Assembly: GCA_964406945.1 (NCBI GenBank)
Contig: CAYOTO010000002.1
Location: 93,333-157,332, forward strand
From: UBA2266 sp964406945
GTDB taxonomy: Bacteria > Planctomycetota > Phycisphaerae > Sedimentisphaerales > Anaerobacaceae
DNA length: 64,000 bases
Direction of reading: 5' to 3'
The notes under the pieces are model-generated. The model made no database searches. It was not told the DNA's origin and was given only the letters and a program-made list of their open reading frames with translations. Shown here in pieces: positions 43,973 through 53,723 of the stretch. Position 1 is the first letter of the stretch. Each line of letters starts with the position of its first letter. Both the position numbers and the translations under genes were made by a program.

Positions 43973-44058
43973 CGCCGCACTCACAGGCACCTGAGTAAAG
44001 TGCATGTATCCAGCGTGGCAACTGAACAGAATGGGCTGCGGATTGATGCATCACGTGA

Positions 44059-44517
44059 ATGCTAATGACAAATTCTATCAAAGTCAAAACTGAGGATATG
44101 AATGCTGTTACCGGCCTGCTTCACGACGAGGCGATTGACGTCGATTCAATAGAATTCGACCGGACGGCAGCTGAAGTCACCATAAAATGTTTGCGGCTTC
44201 TTCATTCGGGGCCCGAGCGACTCGTCAAAAAGGGCTTTATTACCAGGACTTACGAGAAAGACCTGATTCGCACGACTGTCTGTATACGCGGCGTTCGATC
44301 CTGGCGAAAATTAAGCGATCAGGCCTCAGGTGTGTACACAGTCAACTGGTTGCAATTCGCCGACGACACGCTCGCTATCGATTGCGAGCCGGCTCTGACG
44401 CTGGAGTTTCATGTGGACCGCCTCGAAATTGAAGTCACGGATACCGGCCACCACGGCAAAGCCCTCATAAAACGCGGCCCGTTCCGCTTGGAAAGCTGGC
44501 GTCCTACCGCATTTTGA
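44059..44517 (+). CDS. Hypothetical protein
   Basis: A 152-residue soluble protein that I do not recognise. It has no signal peptide or membrane helix. The sequence is a mixture of short strands (AAEVTIKCLRLLHSGPERLV, LTLEFHVDRLEIEVTDT), consistent with a beta-rich fold. It ends 54 bases before the next gene and starts 86 bases after the PNPOx gene. ATG at 44059 or 44065. Confidence 0.5.
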   Translation: MLMTNSIKVKTEDMNAVTGLLHDEAIDVDSIEFDRTAAEVTIKCLRLLHSGPERLVKKGFITRTYEKDLIRTTVCIRGVRSWRKLSDQASGVYTVNWLQFADDTLAIDCEPALTLEFHVDRLEIEVTDTGHHGKALIKRGPFRLESWRPTAF

Positions 44518-44570
44518 GCCGTCAATAAGCAGTGATTATTTGCTTGCTCGTTGTTCCTGTACGTTCTACT

Positions 44571-45080
44571 ATGTTGCAAATGGAAAGCTTTCGTCGGGAA
44601 AATGGGATGTACATCGAGAAACGCCCCACGTGCGTAACGGTAATCGGCTGGGCATGGATTGTGATCGGCACTTTTGCGTGTATTGGTTGCGTAATAGGCC
44701 TGGTGTTATATACGCTCATGATGGCGCAATCCTCGCATAGCGAGACTTTGCCGTTTTTTGTTTGGTTTTTTCCCGCAGTCGTACTTGCCCAGGGGCTTTT
44801 CGGAACATTCGGGCTTATCTCCGGTCTCAAATTCCTCCGACTCCAACCCCGTGCCCGCGCGGCTCTTGAAATCCTCACGTGGCTTTCTTTGCTGTACGTA
44901 GTCGGATTTGGGATCGTTTGGTTCATCAGTTGGATAACCATGAATTCCGACGCAGTTACAGGTTTTGCTATTGCAGGAGCGATTATGGCCTTATTGGTGT
45001 TGACGGTCTACTGCGCTCCTCTCTTGATAATGCTGAAGTACCTCCGATCTCATAAAGTCCGAACTGCAATGACAAACTGA
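44571..45080 (+). CDS. Hypothetical membrane protein with four helices
   Basis: A small integral membrane protein (169 residues from ATG 44571). Four hydrophobic segments are visible: TVIGWAWIVIGTFACIG, FFPAVVLAQGLFGTFGLISG, WLSLLYVVGFGIVWFI and IAGAIMALLVLTVYCAPLL. The phrase RPTCVTVIGWAWIVIG is a common start for small uncharacterised membrane proteins, so the start could also be ATG 44580 or 44607. Function unknown. Confidence 0.55.
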   Translation: MLQMESFRRENGMYIEKRPTCVTVIGWAWIVIGTFACIGCVIGLVLYTLMMAQSSHSETLPFFVWFFPAVVLAQGLFGTFGLISGLKFLRLQPRARAALEILTWLSLLYVVGFGIVWFISWITMNSDAVTGFAIAGAIMALLVLTVYCAPLLIMLKYLRSHKVRTAMTN

Positions 45081-45162
45081 GAGAGTTAAGCCATTGTTTA
45101 TCACACCTGTTTTTGGGCCGTTTTGTATTGAGTCTCTGGTCACGATTTAGTAGTCTTGTGCC

Positions 45163-47712
45163 GTGGACGATATCAGGAAAAGGCTGGCTCAGATCGATCG
45201 GGAACTTGCCGGGTATACCTGGGCTCACCGGCTTGTGGACCGACACCCTCTCGTCGCCGCAGCGGCCGGCTTGTGCATTGGCATACTGCTTCGGCATCTG
45301 TTGCCCGTTTCGGACGTATTGTGTTTGACAGTAACCGGCTTGTGCATTGCAGTGGCCGGTTGGCTGCTTCTTAGAAGAGACCGCCGCCCGATATTCATGG
45401 CTTGCACCGCATTAATCGCCTTTGTATGCCTGGGTTCAATTCGTATCTCGACGTACCAAACACTTGCGCCTGCAAACATCGCTAATCTCGTGTCTGACAA
45501 GCCTGTACTTGCAACCATCCGCGGCCGGGTCCTCACCGATCCCCGGGTGAGCCGCGACCTTGGCTGGGATTTCGCCCGCTTCAAGCCCGTAGATCCCGGA
45601 TGCAGTTTTTATCTGAGGTTGGCCGAAGTTGAATCGACTAAGGGCTGGGTCGAAATATCCGGAACCGTCCGTTTTCAGGCCGACGAAGCGTTCCTCGACA
45701 TCGAGGCCGGCGACAATATCCAGGCGTACTGCCGCCTGTCGAGATTCTCGCCGCCTACCAATCCGGGGCAGTTCGACACCGCCGCATATCTCGCAAACAG
45801 GAACATCTACATCTCCGCTTCGATAGAATCCCGAAAGGCGGTGAGCGTGATCGAATCGTCTCAAACACCTCTGCCGGCCAGAGCCCGTCATCTGTTTCAC
45901 AGAGCGGCCGCGCGGGCCCTGCTTGATAATCATCTACCTGAAGCCCCGGACAGCGGCCTGCTGCAGGCCCTTCTCCTGGGCCGTCGTTCGAACATCGATG
46001 AGTCCACATACGAAGCATTCCGCAAAACGGGCTTACTTCACTTCGTCAGCCTCTCGGGAATGCACGTGGGTATACTCATGGCTGCTGTATATTTCATGGC
46101 CAAAACCGCCGGCCTCCTCAAACGGGCGCGTGCCATTGTCTGCATTGCAGCAGTTACCATCTTCCTGCTGGTGGTTCCGCCCAGGGCACCGACACTCCGC
46201 GCGGCCGTAATTGCTCTGACGTTCTGCGCTGCACTGCTGGTTCGCCGCCGGACCGACCCGCTCAACACGCTTTCACTGGCGGCAATAATCCTGCTGCTGG
46301 TTCGTCCCACACAACTTTTCGAAGCCGGCTTTCAACTCTCATTTGCAACCGTCCTGGGCATCCTGATGCTGGCCGGGACTTTCCAAACCGCCTTCAAAAC
46401 CCGCCTCGACTACTTGTTAGGGCCCGACCGGACCGACAGGCCGAGTCCTCGCATTGTCCGCCGCGGCCTGGCTCATCGACTGGCCATCTGGGCCTCATCG
46501 CTTCTGGCGGTCGGCATGGCAGCCTGGCTCGGCGGGGCACCTGTCATGCTCTACCATTTCGGTGCAATCACGCCGATGGCCGCGGTCTGGACAGTGTTGG
46601 CTTTTCCGCTTGTAAGCTCGATTCTGGTGCTGGGTCTTATGAAGATAATTCTCTACTTCTTGCTGCCCAGTCTCAGTTTCTTTCTGGGGCAACTCGTCTC
46701 CGCTCTAGCCGCTGCGCTCATCGCGCTTGTGAAATTGCTTGCCGCAATTGATATTTTCCGCTTCTCAATCGGCCGGGTCCCGCTGTATGTTGTTTTGCTC
46801 TCGTACGCGCTGCTGATTACCGCTGCCTTCCTTCGCATTTCGCGGCCGTTCGCTAAAGGGTCTCTCATCGTCATTTTGTCGGCTGCACTTACAGGCTGGC
46901 TGGTTTTCACCAAATACCAAAGAACACACCCGAACACGCTCGTTCTCACGTGCCTCGACGTCAGCCACGGCCAGGCCGTTATTGCGCATCTGCCGTCCGG
47001 CAAGAACATAGTCTTTGATGCAGGTTCGTTGCACAGAAGCAATCCGGGCCGGCGCGTAATCAATCCATACCTTCGCCAAGCCGGTCTCGGCGGCATAGAA
47101 GCGATTATCATCAGCCACAACGACGTCGATCATCTGAACGCGGTCCCCGAAATAGCAGAATCCTTCGAGGTTTCCTCGGTTTATGCGAACGGCAAGTTCT
47201 TTTCAGAAGCCGATCAATGGGGAACCGCCAAGTACCTCAAAGAGTGCCTGGCCGAGCAGAAAATCACAATCGAACCGGTTCCGGAGAAAATGAAATTCGG
47301 CGAGACTACCGTAGAAATTATCTGGCCGCCGGTCCGGGATGCCGACCTGCCGCCGCTGAGCGATAATGACAGTTCCCTGGTTTCACTTCTGACTTATGGC
47401 CGTACAAGGTTGCTCATCTGTTCCGATATTGAAGAATTCGCTCAGCAGCGCATCCTCCGGTTGTACCCCGGGCTCCGTGCTGATGTAGTCATGGCCCCTC
47501 ACCACAGCCTTCGACGCAACGAAGAATTTCTGAGAGCTCTTAAGCCGCAGCTTATAATATGCAGCACCGGTCGAAGGGAATTCGAACGTCATGACCTGTC
47601 CCGATGGTCTGAAGATATCCGCCTGTTCTTTACCGCCCGTGATGGTGCGATTACGATGAGTGCCGACAACAACGGCCACATAAAAGCAAAAGGGTTTGCA
47701 CGCAAAGACTGA
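45163..47712 (+). CDS. comEC: ComEC/Rec2 family DNA uptake channel
   Basis: An 849-residue inner-membrane protein that takes up single-stranded DNA during natural transformation. It has two N-terminal helices, a DUF4131-like extracellular domain (about 100-240), a Competence domain of many helices with the signature HFVSLSGMHVGIL, and a C-terminal metallo-beta-lactamase domain (CLDVSHGQAVIAHLPSG, IISHNDVDHLN, PHHSLR) thought to act as a nuclease. The start codon is GTG. The final codons form half of a terminator stem shared with the convergent OmpA gene. Confidence 0.93.
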   Translation: MDDIRKRLAQIDRELAGYTWAHRLVDRHPLVAAAAGLCIGILLRHLLPVSDVLCLTVTGLCIAVAGWLLLRRDRRPIFMACTALIAFVCLGSIRISTYQTLAPANIANLVSDKPVLATIRGRVLTDPRVSRDLGWDFARFKPVDPGCSFYLRLAEVESTKGWVEISGTVRFQADEAFLDIEAGDNIQAYCRLSRFSPPTNPGQFDTAAYLANRNIYISASIESRKAVSVIESSQTPLPARARHLFHRAAARALLDNHLPEAPDSGLLQALLLGRRSNIDESTYEAFRKTGLLHFVSLSGMHVGILMAAVYFMAKTAGLLKRARAIVCIAAVTIFLLVVPPRAPTLRAAVIALTFCAALLVRRRTDPLNTLSLAAIILLLVRPTQLFEAGFQLSFATVLGILMLAGTFQTAFKTRLDYLLGPDRTDRPSPRIVRRGLAHRLAIWASSLLAVGMAAWLGGAPVMLYHFGAITPMAAVWTVLAFPLVSSILVLGLMKIILYFLLPSLSFFLGQLVSALAAALIALVKLLAAIDIFRFSIGRVPLYVVLLSYALLITAAFLRISRPFAKGSLIVILSAALTGWLVFTKYQRTHPNTLVLTCLDVSHGQAVIAHLPSGKNIVFDAGSLHRSNPGRRVINPYLRQAGLGGIEAIIISHNDVDHLNAVPEIAESFEVSSVYANGKFFSEADQWGTAKYLKECLAEQKITIEPVPEKMKFGETTVEIIWPPVRDADLPPLSDNDSSLVSLLTYGRTRLLICSDIEEFAQQRILRLYPGLRADVVMAPHHSLRRNEEFLRALKPQLIICSTGRREFERHDLSRWSEDIRLFFTARDGAITMSADNNGHIKAKGFARKD

Positions 47713-47728
47713 TTGCATGCAAACCCTT
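47690..47728 (-). terminator. Terminator of the OmpA-like lipoprotein gene, overlapping comEC end
   Basis: An 11-bp perfect stem, AAGGGTTTGCA (47690-47700) with TGCAAACCCTT (47718-47728), has a 17-base loop. On the minus strand it is followed by TTTGCTTTT. It lies between two convergent genes and covers the stop of comEC (47710-47712). Confidence 0.65.
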
Positions 47729-47762
47729 GATAGTCTTCTTTCAAAAGCGTGTGGCTGATACG

Positions 47763-48422
47763 CTAGCGCATATACACCACAATCTCAACACGGCGGTTCT
47801 TCGCCTTGCCGGCGCTGGTCGAGTTAGACGCAACCGGCCTGGCCGCACCACAGCCCGAGGCCTGTATCTTGCTCGGCGAAATACCCTTCTTGATGAGGTA
47901 TCTGGCTACGGTCAGTGCACGCTGGGCCGAAAGCTCCCAGTTGTCGTCCCAGTTCGACCTTCTTATCGGGTCGCTGTCGGTATGGCCGACAACATCAATC
48001 TGTTTGCCCGCATACTTACTCTTGAGTACCGATACAATGTGATCCAGTTCGGAACTGGTGGCATTCTTGAGCGAAGCCTTGCCGCTGTCGAAGAGAATCG
48101 CATTGGGAAGCGTTACCGTAATCGTTCCCTTGCTGGCGTCGAAGGCAACATCATAGCCCTCACCGAAGCCCGTCGCCGTGGCGGGGGATTGCTGCTGCTG
48201 TTCGATCTGCTGCTGCAGTTCCTGGATCTTCTGTTGATCGGCCGATATCTGCTGCTCGAGCTGGCCTTTCTTCGCACGTTCTGCTTCGAGCAGACCCAGC
48301 GTATTGGCGTGTTCGACTTCGAGCGCCTCGTACTTCTTCTTCCAGTCCGTACAGCCGGTCAGAAGCATCAGCCCTGCAAGGCAGAGAAGCAGAGTTGCTG
48401 TTTTCGGATTGCTTAAACTCAT
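47763..48422 (-). CDS. OmpA/Pal-like lipoprotein
   Basis: A 219-residue lipoprotein with lipobox cysteine C24 (LLTGC), a coiled-coil of about 55 residues (YEALEVEHANTLGLLEAERA onward, ending in a Q-rich stretch), and a C-terminal OmpA-like peptidoglycan-binding domain (ILFDSGKASLKNATSSELD, VVGHTDSDPIR, NRRVEIVV). It would be anchored in the outer or inner membrane and bind peptidoglycan. A GGAGGTG ribosome site precedes the ATG. It lies 46 bases behind the prepilin peptidase. Confidence 0.88.
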   Translation of the reverse strand: MSLSNPKTATLLLCLAGLMLLTGCTDWKKKYEALEVEHANTLGLLEAERAKKGQLEQQISADQQKIQELQQQIEQQQQSPATATGFGEGYDVAFDASKGTITVTLPNAILFDSGKASLKNATSSELDHIVSVLKSKYAGKQIDVVGHTDSDPIRRSNWDDNWELSAQRALTVARYLIKKGISPSKIQASGCGAARPVASNSTSAGKAKNRRVEIVVYMR

Positions 48423-48468
48423 TCAACACCTCCATATTATAATTACGTTACATTCCTTTTCGCCGGAT

Positions 48469-49620
48469 TCATCGAAACAGCAGCAGAAGCCGCTCTCGTA
48501 TCGAATCCTGAAAAATCATAACAGCTAAAACACCCAAAGACAAGAACGGGCCATAAGGAATTTGGCGGATTTTCTTCGAAAACATCTGAAAAAACGCCCA
48601 GCCCAGCCCCATGAAAGGAGCCACAAAGAAAGCAATGACGACGTAAATCGGCCCGATCACTGTGCCGGCCGCACCGAGAAGATGCACATCTCCGAGACCC
48701 ATAGCCTCTTTTCCGAATACCAGAGTACCCCCGATTCGGGTGCCCCAGACTATAGCACAGCCCACAAAGTAGCCCCAGAGGCTGCCCAGAACGCCCGCTA
48801 CCGCCGGTGAATTGTCGACCAGGCTGCTCCATCGTTCGCCTATGCCGCTGCTGGGGCCCAGAATCTTCGCCCCGGCCACCGCTCCGATGATGATTGGAGC
48901 AAGAAACAACAGTTCCTTGCAACTCTCCAACCGGTGATTGTAGGGATACTCCTCGGCCTGCTGATCTTCTGCGTCGACGGTAATATCCTCGTTGTCGAAA
49001 GCATAACTTCTTTTGAATACGCCTGTTACAAGAAGAATCATCGAGCACGCAAGCCCCGCGGCCGCGCCCAGGGCCATGGCAGCGCTTCGTGGTGAAGCAA
49101 CCGGCAACAGGTCATGTCTGGCGATTGCTTCAGGATCGATCAGGAATGGGCCGGTCCCGGAAACCACCAGCCCCAGAGCGGTCACAAACCAGCAAATCGA
49201 TAGCGGAATTACCCAGTGCTCCATGTCGATTCCAGAAGCTGCAATGAAGGCCGCCAGAAGTGCGATATGGGCGAAATAAACCAGCCAGGCGCCCTCGACG
49301 CTCATGCCGCGTCTGAAGTCCACAACGAAATAAAGCACGTACAGCCCGGCAAATATACAGCCGGTGAGCAGCTCTATCGCGAAGTAGCGAAACGATATCC
49401 GCCCCTTGCAGTGTCTGCACTTGCCGCCGAGCAAAAGCCAGGACAAAAGGGGAATGTTATCGTAAAATCTGATGGACCGCCCGCACGACGGACACGCCGA
49501 CCCGGGCGTAACCAGCGATTTATCCCTGGGCAGGCGGTAAATAACGACGTTGAGAAAACTGCCTATGCACGCCCCGAACGCAAATGCAAACGAACCCCAT
49601 ATCCAACTAGGTACACCCAA
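48469..49620 (-). CDS. Prepilin peptidase (A24 family)
   Basis: An integral membrane aspartyl protease that cuts and N-methylates type IV prepilins and pseudopilins. The N-terminal methyltransferase-type domain has FGACIGSFLNVVIYRLPR and the zinc-like cysteine pairs CPSC and CRHC. The catalytic aspartates lie in GIDMEH and GLGDVHLLG. The start is TTG at 49620, six bases after a perfect AAGGAG; the longer frame from 49746 is not supported. The product is 383 residues, with an insert of about 60 residues (about 220-280) including an acidic stretch. The prepilin-type protein at 22.9 kb is a likely substrate. Confidence 0.9.
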   Translation of the reverse strand: MGVPSWIWGSFAFAFGACIGSFLNVVIYRLPRDKSLVTPGSACPSCGRSIRFYDNIPLLSWLLLGGKCRHCKGRISFRYFAIELLTGCIFAGLYVLYFVVDFRRGMSVEGAWLVYFAHIALLAAFIAASGIDMEHWVIPLSICWFVTALGLVVSGTGPFLIDPEAIARHDLLPVASPRSAAMALGAAAGLACSMILLVTGVFKRSYAFDNEDITVDAEDQQAEEYPYNHRLESCKELLFLAPIIIGAVAGAKILGPSSGIGERWSSLVDNSPAVAGVLGSLWGYFVGCAIVWGTRIGGTLVFGKEAMGLGDVHLLGAAGTVIGPIYVVIAFFVAPFMGLGWAFFQMFSKKIRQIPYGPFLSLGVLAVMIFQDSIRERLLLLFR

Positions 49621-49775
49621 AACGCACTCCTTCGCGGCCAAATAAATAACAAAGCCGTCATCCTGCGCCTCGGATGCACAACGCATGAGAAGAGACGCAA
49701 AATGAAAAGCCAATGCCCGGTGAGCATTCTTGTGAACCGACAGCACCGCCCGGAAACGACGCCGCGTTTGGCCTT

Positions 49776-50999
49776 TTACTTCTTACCTTTCGCATTCTTG
49801 TCAACCATCCCGGCAACCTTCATTGGCAGCCCGAACAGCCGAATGAACCCTGTTGCGTCCTTCGGATCGTATTCGGCTCCCATTGTGAAGCTCGCCAGAT
49901 CGGTGCTGTAAAGGCTTTTCGGGCTCGTAATCCCTGCCGGCGTACACCTTCCCTTGAACAGCTTCACCCTCACGTTGCCGGTTACATTTCTCTGCGTAAC
50001 GTCGAGGAAAGCGTCCATCGCCTCGCGAATCTGTGTAAACCATTGCCCGTTATAGACCAGATCCGCGTATTTCAAGGCCACCTGCTGTTTGTAATGCAGT
50101 GTTTCACGGTCCAGAGTCAGCATCTCCAGCCAGTCATGTGCACTGGTAAGGATCGTCCCGCCGGGGGTCTCGTATACACCCCTGGATTTTATCCCGACCA
50201 GGCGGTTTTCCACCAGATCTGACTGCCCAACGCCGTGCTTGCCGCCTATTTCGTTCAGCCTTTCGATAAGTTTGACACCGCCGATCTTCCTGCCGTTAAG
50301 CCGCACCGGAATACCTTTTTCGAACCCGATCTGGACGTATTCGGGCTTGTTGGGAGTCTTCGAAATCGGATTCGATATCACAAAAAGACTGTCCGGAGGC
50401 TCGTTGGCCGGATCCTCCAGATCCGCTCCCTCGTGGCTGATGTGCCATAGATTTCGATCCCGCGAGTAAATCTTCTTCTTACTCTGCTCGATAGGTACAT
50501 CGTGCTTTTTTGCGTAATCGATCGCCGCTTCACGGCTCCGCAGCTCGAAATTGTCGTCCTTCCACGGGGCTACGATCTTCAACGATGGATCGAGCGCCAT
50601 AAAAGTCAGCTCGAAACGCACCTGGTCGTTTCCCTTACCCGTTGCTCCGTGAGCGACCGCCGTTGCCCCTTCGGCCTGGGCGATCTCCACCTGGTGTTTG
50701 GCGATCAGGGGCCTGGCGATACTGGTTCCCAGCAAATAGTACTTTTCGTAAACAGCCCCGGCCTTGAGCATGGGCCAGATGTAGTCTTCCACAAACTCCT
50801 TGCGCAGGTCTTTAACCACGCATTTCGAGGCCCCGCTGGCAAGCGCCTTCTTCTTAATCCCCTGAAGTTCATCACCCTGGCCCAGTTCGGCCGCGAAAGC
50901 GATCACTTCATAACCGTAAGTCTCTTTCAACCACGGCAGAATTACACTCGTATCGAGCCCTCCGCTGTACGCAAGAACAACCTTTTCCGATTTACCCAT
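49776..50999 (-). CDS. argG: Argininosuccinate synthase
   Basis: This enzyme joins citrulline and aspartate with ATP to form argininosuccinate, the penultimate step of arginine synthesis. The N-terminal nucleotide-binding loop is LAYSGGLDTSVILPWL. Other signatures are GATGKGNDQVRFELTF and YSRDRNLWHISHEG. The 407-residue length is normal. ATG at 50999 has a CAGGG ribosome-like site. The promoter is at 51044-51072. The final lysine-rich residues (KNAKGKK) are a short extension. Other arginine genes are not in the window. Confidence 0.96.
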   Translation of the reverse strand: MGKSEKVVLAYSGGLDTSVILPWLKETYGYEVIAFAAELGQGDELQGIKKKALASGASKCVVKDLRKEFVEDYIWPMLKAGAVYEKYYLLGTSIARPLIAKHQVEIAQAEGATAVAHGATGKGNDQVRFELTFMALDPSLKIVAPWKDDNFELRSREAAIDYAKKHDVPIEQSKKKIYSRDRNLWHISHEGADLEDPANEPPDSLFVISNPISKTPNKPEYVQIGFEKGIPVRLNGRKIGGVKLIERLNEIGGKHGVGQSDLVENRLVGIKSRGVYETPGGTILTSAHDWLEMLTLDRETLHYKQQVALKYADLVYNGQWFTQIREAMDAFLDVTQRNVTGNVRVKLFKGRCTPAGITSPKSLYSTDLASFTMGAEYDPKDATGFIRLFGLPMKVAGMVDKNAKGKK

Positions 51000-51043
51000 T
51001 GAATAGACCCTGAAAAACACCTGAATGCGAACTGAAAAAGCCG

Positions 51044-51072
51044 ATTATACCCCGAAGGCCCCCCGCACACAA
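51044..51072 (-). promoter_or_regulatory. Sigma70-type promoter for argG
   Basis: TTGTGT (51067-51072), 17 bases, a perfect TATAAT (51044-51049) on the minus strand, 45 bases before the ATG. Confidence 0.6.
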
Positions 51073-51176
51073 TCAAAACCTGCAAAACGCAATTTCTCCG
51101 GTTACGGGAGTTATTCGAAAAGCCCAACTCCGCGGAATCGGCCACGCAGACAGATTGTGGGATTTGTCTTGCAGGT

Positions 51177-51800
51177 TCAGTCCAGGTCGAGCGTAAGCTC
51201 CGGCAGATCCATCGAAGGATCGCGCCTCCAGTCTTCATATCGTTCTTTCATCCTGTCGACAACCGCCCGGCGCTGGACGTCGTTCATCTGCTGCCATTCC
51301 TCGCCCATCCGCCGCATGCGATCCATCTCGGCCTGCCGTTCTTCAGGACTGAGACCTTGAAACTCCTGCACCCTGGCCATGAACTGCGCACGCAATCTTT
51401 GCTGCTCGGCCTCGGTCAGGTCCAACTCTTCGAAGAATTGACGAATCATCTCTCCGTTCTGGCCCGGACGCCACTGCGGCTGCTGCGGCTCAGCCGCAAC
51501 CGGTTCAGGTGCCGGCGCCGCCTCTTCGCCCGGCCGAGTTTGCGGATCCACGTTCGCTTCCTTTGCTTCAGGTGTTTCATCCAAAACAGATTGCCTGGGC
51601 GCCTCCCTGACCTGTGGCGCAGGTTCCTGCGCGGGCGGATCGGCTTGCTCGGGCCCTGCGATCTCGACTTTTGGCGTCGGTTCCGGCTCCACAGGCCGAT
51701 TCGCCAATTGAATCCGGCGAATTGCATACCCCAGGCTTAGCACGAGTACCAGAACTAATGCCCCGGCCCACAACTTGAATATACTGTTCTTACCAGCCAT
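51177..51800 (-). CDS. Membrane-anchored Pro/Glu-rich helical protein
   Basis: A 207-residue protein with one N-terminal membrane helix (about 8-27). A Pro/Glu/Ala-rich linker spans about 35-110 (PEPTPKVEIAGPEQADPPAQ and similar). The C-terminal region is helical and highly charged (EMIRQFFEELDLTEAEQQRL, FQGLSPEERQAEMDRMRRMG), loosely like Spy/CpxP-type periplasmic helices. The function is not recognised. It lies between aroDE and argG on the same strand. Confidence 0.6.
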   Translation of the reverse strand: MAGKNSIFKLWAGALVLVLVLSLGYAIRRIQLANRPVEPEPTPKVEIAGPEQADPPAQEPAPQVREAPRQSVLDETPEAKEANVDPQTRPGEEAAPAPEPVAAEPQQPQWRPGQNGEMIRQFFEELDLTEAEQQRLRAQFMARVQEFQGLSPEERQAEMDRMRRMGEEWQQMNDVQRRAVVDRMKERYEDWRRDPSMDLPELTLDLD

Positions 51801-51868
51801 TTCGATATATCCCCAATTGCTTCAACATTACCGTAAATACGAAAGAAGACGTCTCAACAAGGTTGTTG

Positions 51869-53422
51869 TTAGCTTACGAGTCGTTCCATAACGACCCGCC
51901 TCATAATCTCCGCGTCGGCTTGCATTCCGGTAAACATTTTGAACTGGGCCATAGCCTGGTTGACGAACATCGCGACGCCGTCGACGGTTCGAGCGCCCGT
52001 GGACTTTGCCTGTTTCAGCAGCAGCGTCTCAGGTGGATTATACACAGTATCGAAAACCGCCATATCCTCTCGCAGGCACTCCAGCGGAACGGGCGAATTG
52101 TCCACATTCGGATGCATGCCTATGCTCGTGCAGTTCACTATCAACTCGGCGTCCATATTCGGCAGATCATCCAGCCCCGCCCAGTCGCACCCGAATTCAC
52201 CCGCGAGCTTTTCTGCTTTTTCCACCGTGCGATTATAAATTCTGACCGCGGCACCGGCATCGGCCAGACCCGCGACTATCGCCCGCGAAACACCCCCGGC
52301 CCCAATTACAGCCACTTTCAACCCGGAAAGCCCTGACCGCGTGGTATCGAGTGTGTCCGTAATCGCATCGAGTGCAGCGGCATAATCCGTGTTGTAAGCC
52401 GCCAGGCCGCCGTCTTCTTCAATAATGATGGTGTTTGCAGCCCCGATCTTCTCTGTCAGCGGTTCGATCGACCCGCCCGCGGAACGCACGTACTCCAGAG
52501 CGATGCCTTTGTGCGGAATCGTTACGCTGAACCCGCGAAAACCCAGCCACGGCCTGGCCAGAACGCCATCCATAAACTCGCAGAATCCGGCGTCGCCGCC
52601 CTGAACCAGCAGCGGAAGATACAGCCCATCATATGATTTGTCGGCGAACGCGGCATTGTGAATAGCCGGACTCATCGAATGAGCCACCGGATCCGCGATT
52701 ACACCAAAAAGCTGCGTTTCAGTGCAGATATTGCCGTACCTGTAAAGCTCCTTCAGTGCTTTTACGGTCAGTTGCCCGGGAGCCGTCGCAGCCGAATCAT
52801 CGATACTTGCAAACGTAACGAAACTACCCAGTTTTTTCGCCGTAATCCTGCTGGCCAGACCCGCCTGATCCATGCATAGTGCGATCAGGTCATCATCCGC
52901 CTCGTGAAGCAGATCGAAAGCCTCGAAGCAGTCCGCGATATGGCGGGCGGTGTAGACCATTTTCACAATCGCTCCCGGACGCGCCGCAGCCATATCGGCG
53001 TACAACTGCTTGATATTGCCGAACTTACCATCGAAATCGTGAGCCGACAGAATAAGTCTGGATTTCGGATTGTCCTCCAGGGCTGCATTCAGGCGCGAAC
53101 GGAGAGTTTCATCGCGATAATTGGCGTATTCGCAATCCACAAATGCAGCTCCACTGTCCAGAGCGGCCGCCAGGATGCTCCCGCGTAAGTCTTTCGGGTG
53201 GTCTTTAGCGCCGCCTTCCCGGCTGTCGCGACAGGTAACAATGGCCGGCAGCCCCGCCTCGTGGGCCAGTCGCACCAGTTCTCCAACAACATCGCCGGAC
53301 AGTTCTTCGAGATAGTCCACCCGCAACTCCACCATCTCCGCGCCACCTGCCCGAGCTGCTGTAATTTGCCGCTTGGCTGTCGCGATATCTTTGCCCGAAA
53401 TTACTACCGTTAACCTGGTCAT
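51869..53422 (-). CDS. aroDE: Bifunctional 3-dehydroquinate dehydratase/shikimate dehydrogenase
   Basis: A 517-residue fusion that carries out steps three and four of the shikimate pathway. Residues 1-225 are a type I dehydroquinase with the catalytic H128 (LILSAHDF) and Schiff-base K154 (IVKMVYTA). Residues about 236-517 are shikimate dehydrogenase: the substrate serines in HSMSP (S249, S251), the catalytic Lys in TIPHKGIAL, the NADP loop VIGAGGVSRAI and NCTSIGMHP. Such fusions are known in plants, chlamydiae and some planctomycetes. aroB lies 4.5 kb away on the opposite strand. Confidence 0.95.
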   Translation of the reverse strand: MTRLTVVISGKDIATAKRQITAARAGGAEMVELRVDYLEELSGDVVGELVRLAHEAGLPAIVTCRDSREGGAKDHPKDLRGSILAAALDSGAAFVDCEYANYRDETLRSRLNAALEDNPKSRLILSAHDFDGKFGNIKQLYADMAAARPGAIVKMVYTARHIADCFEAFDLLHEADDDLIALCMDQAGLASRITAKKLGSFVTFASIDDSAATAPGQLTVKALKELYRYGNICTETQLFGVIADPVAHSMSPAIHNAAFADKSYDGLYLPLLVQGGDAGFCEFMDGVLARPWLGFRGFSVTIPHKGIALEYVRSAGGSIEPLTEKIGAANTIIIEEDGGLAAYNTDYAAALDAITDTLDTTRSGLSGLKVAVIGAGGVSRAIVAGLADAGAAVRIYNRTVEKAEKLAGEFGCDWAGLDDLPNMDAELIVNCTSIGMHPNVDNSPVPLECLREDMAVFDTVYNPPETLLLKQAKSTGARTVDGVAMFVNQAMAQFKMFTGMQADAEIMRRVVMERLVS

Positions 53423-53723
53423 GCAGTTATTTAACAGTCAGCGACAGGCTCTGACAACCGAAATTCAAATGCGTATGCGGTGAAACCGACCCGACTGCAG
53501 GGTGTGCGTTGCCGCACGAGTGCATAAACAGATTGTGATATCCGCCTAATATCCCGTTCAGAATCTCTGTGGTTCTCCGTTTTCTCAAACTCGCCACTTT
53601 CGCTCGCAAAGCCGGTTCAAATGCCCAATCGGCGAGTATACCGCATATTCGCCAGGATTATCGCCCGCTGGCTTATTATCGGATAATGCGAGGGGTGAAC
53701 GGCTTTGCGGCCGGCTAATTACC
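53423..53723. other. Intergenic region with divergent -10-like element
   Basis: No gene was seen in these 301 bases. On the minus strand TATACT (53635-53640) could be the -10 box of aroDE, but no -35 box is clear. It overlaps TATACCGC at 53637-53644, which is one half of the palindrome in the plus-strand promoter at 53724. An ATTATC-type inverted repeat sits near 53671-53684. Confidence 0.35.
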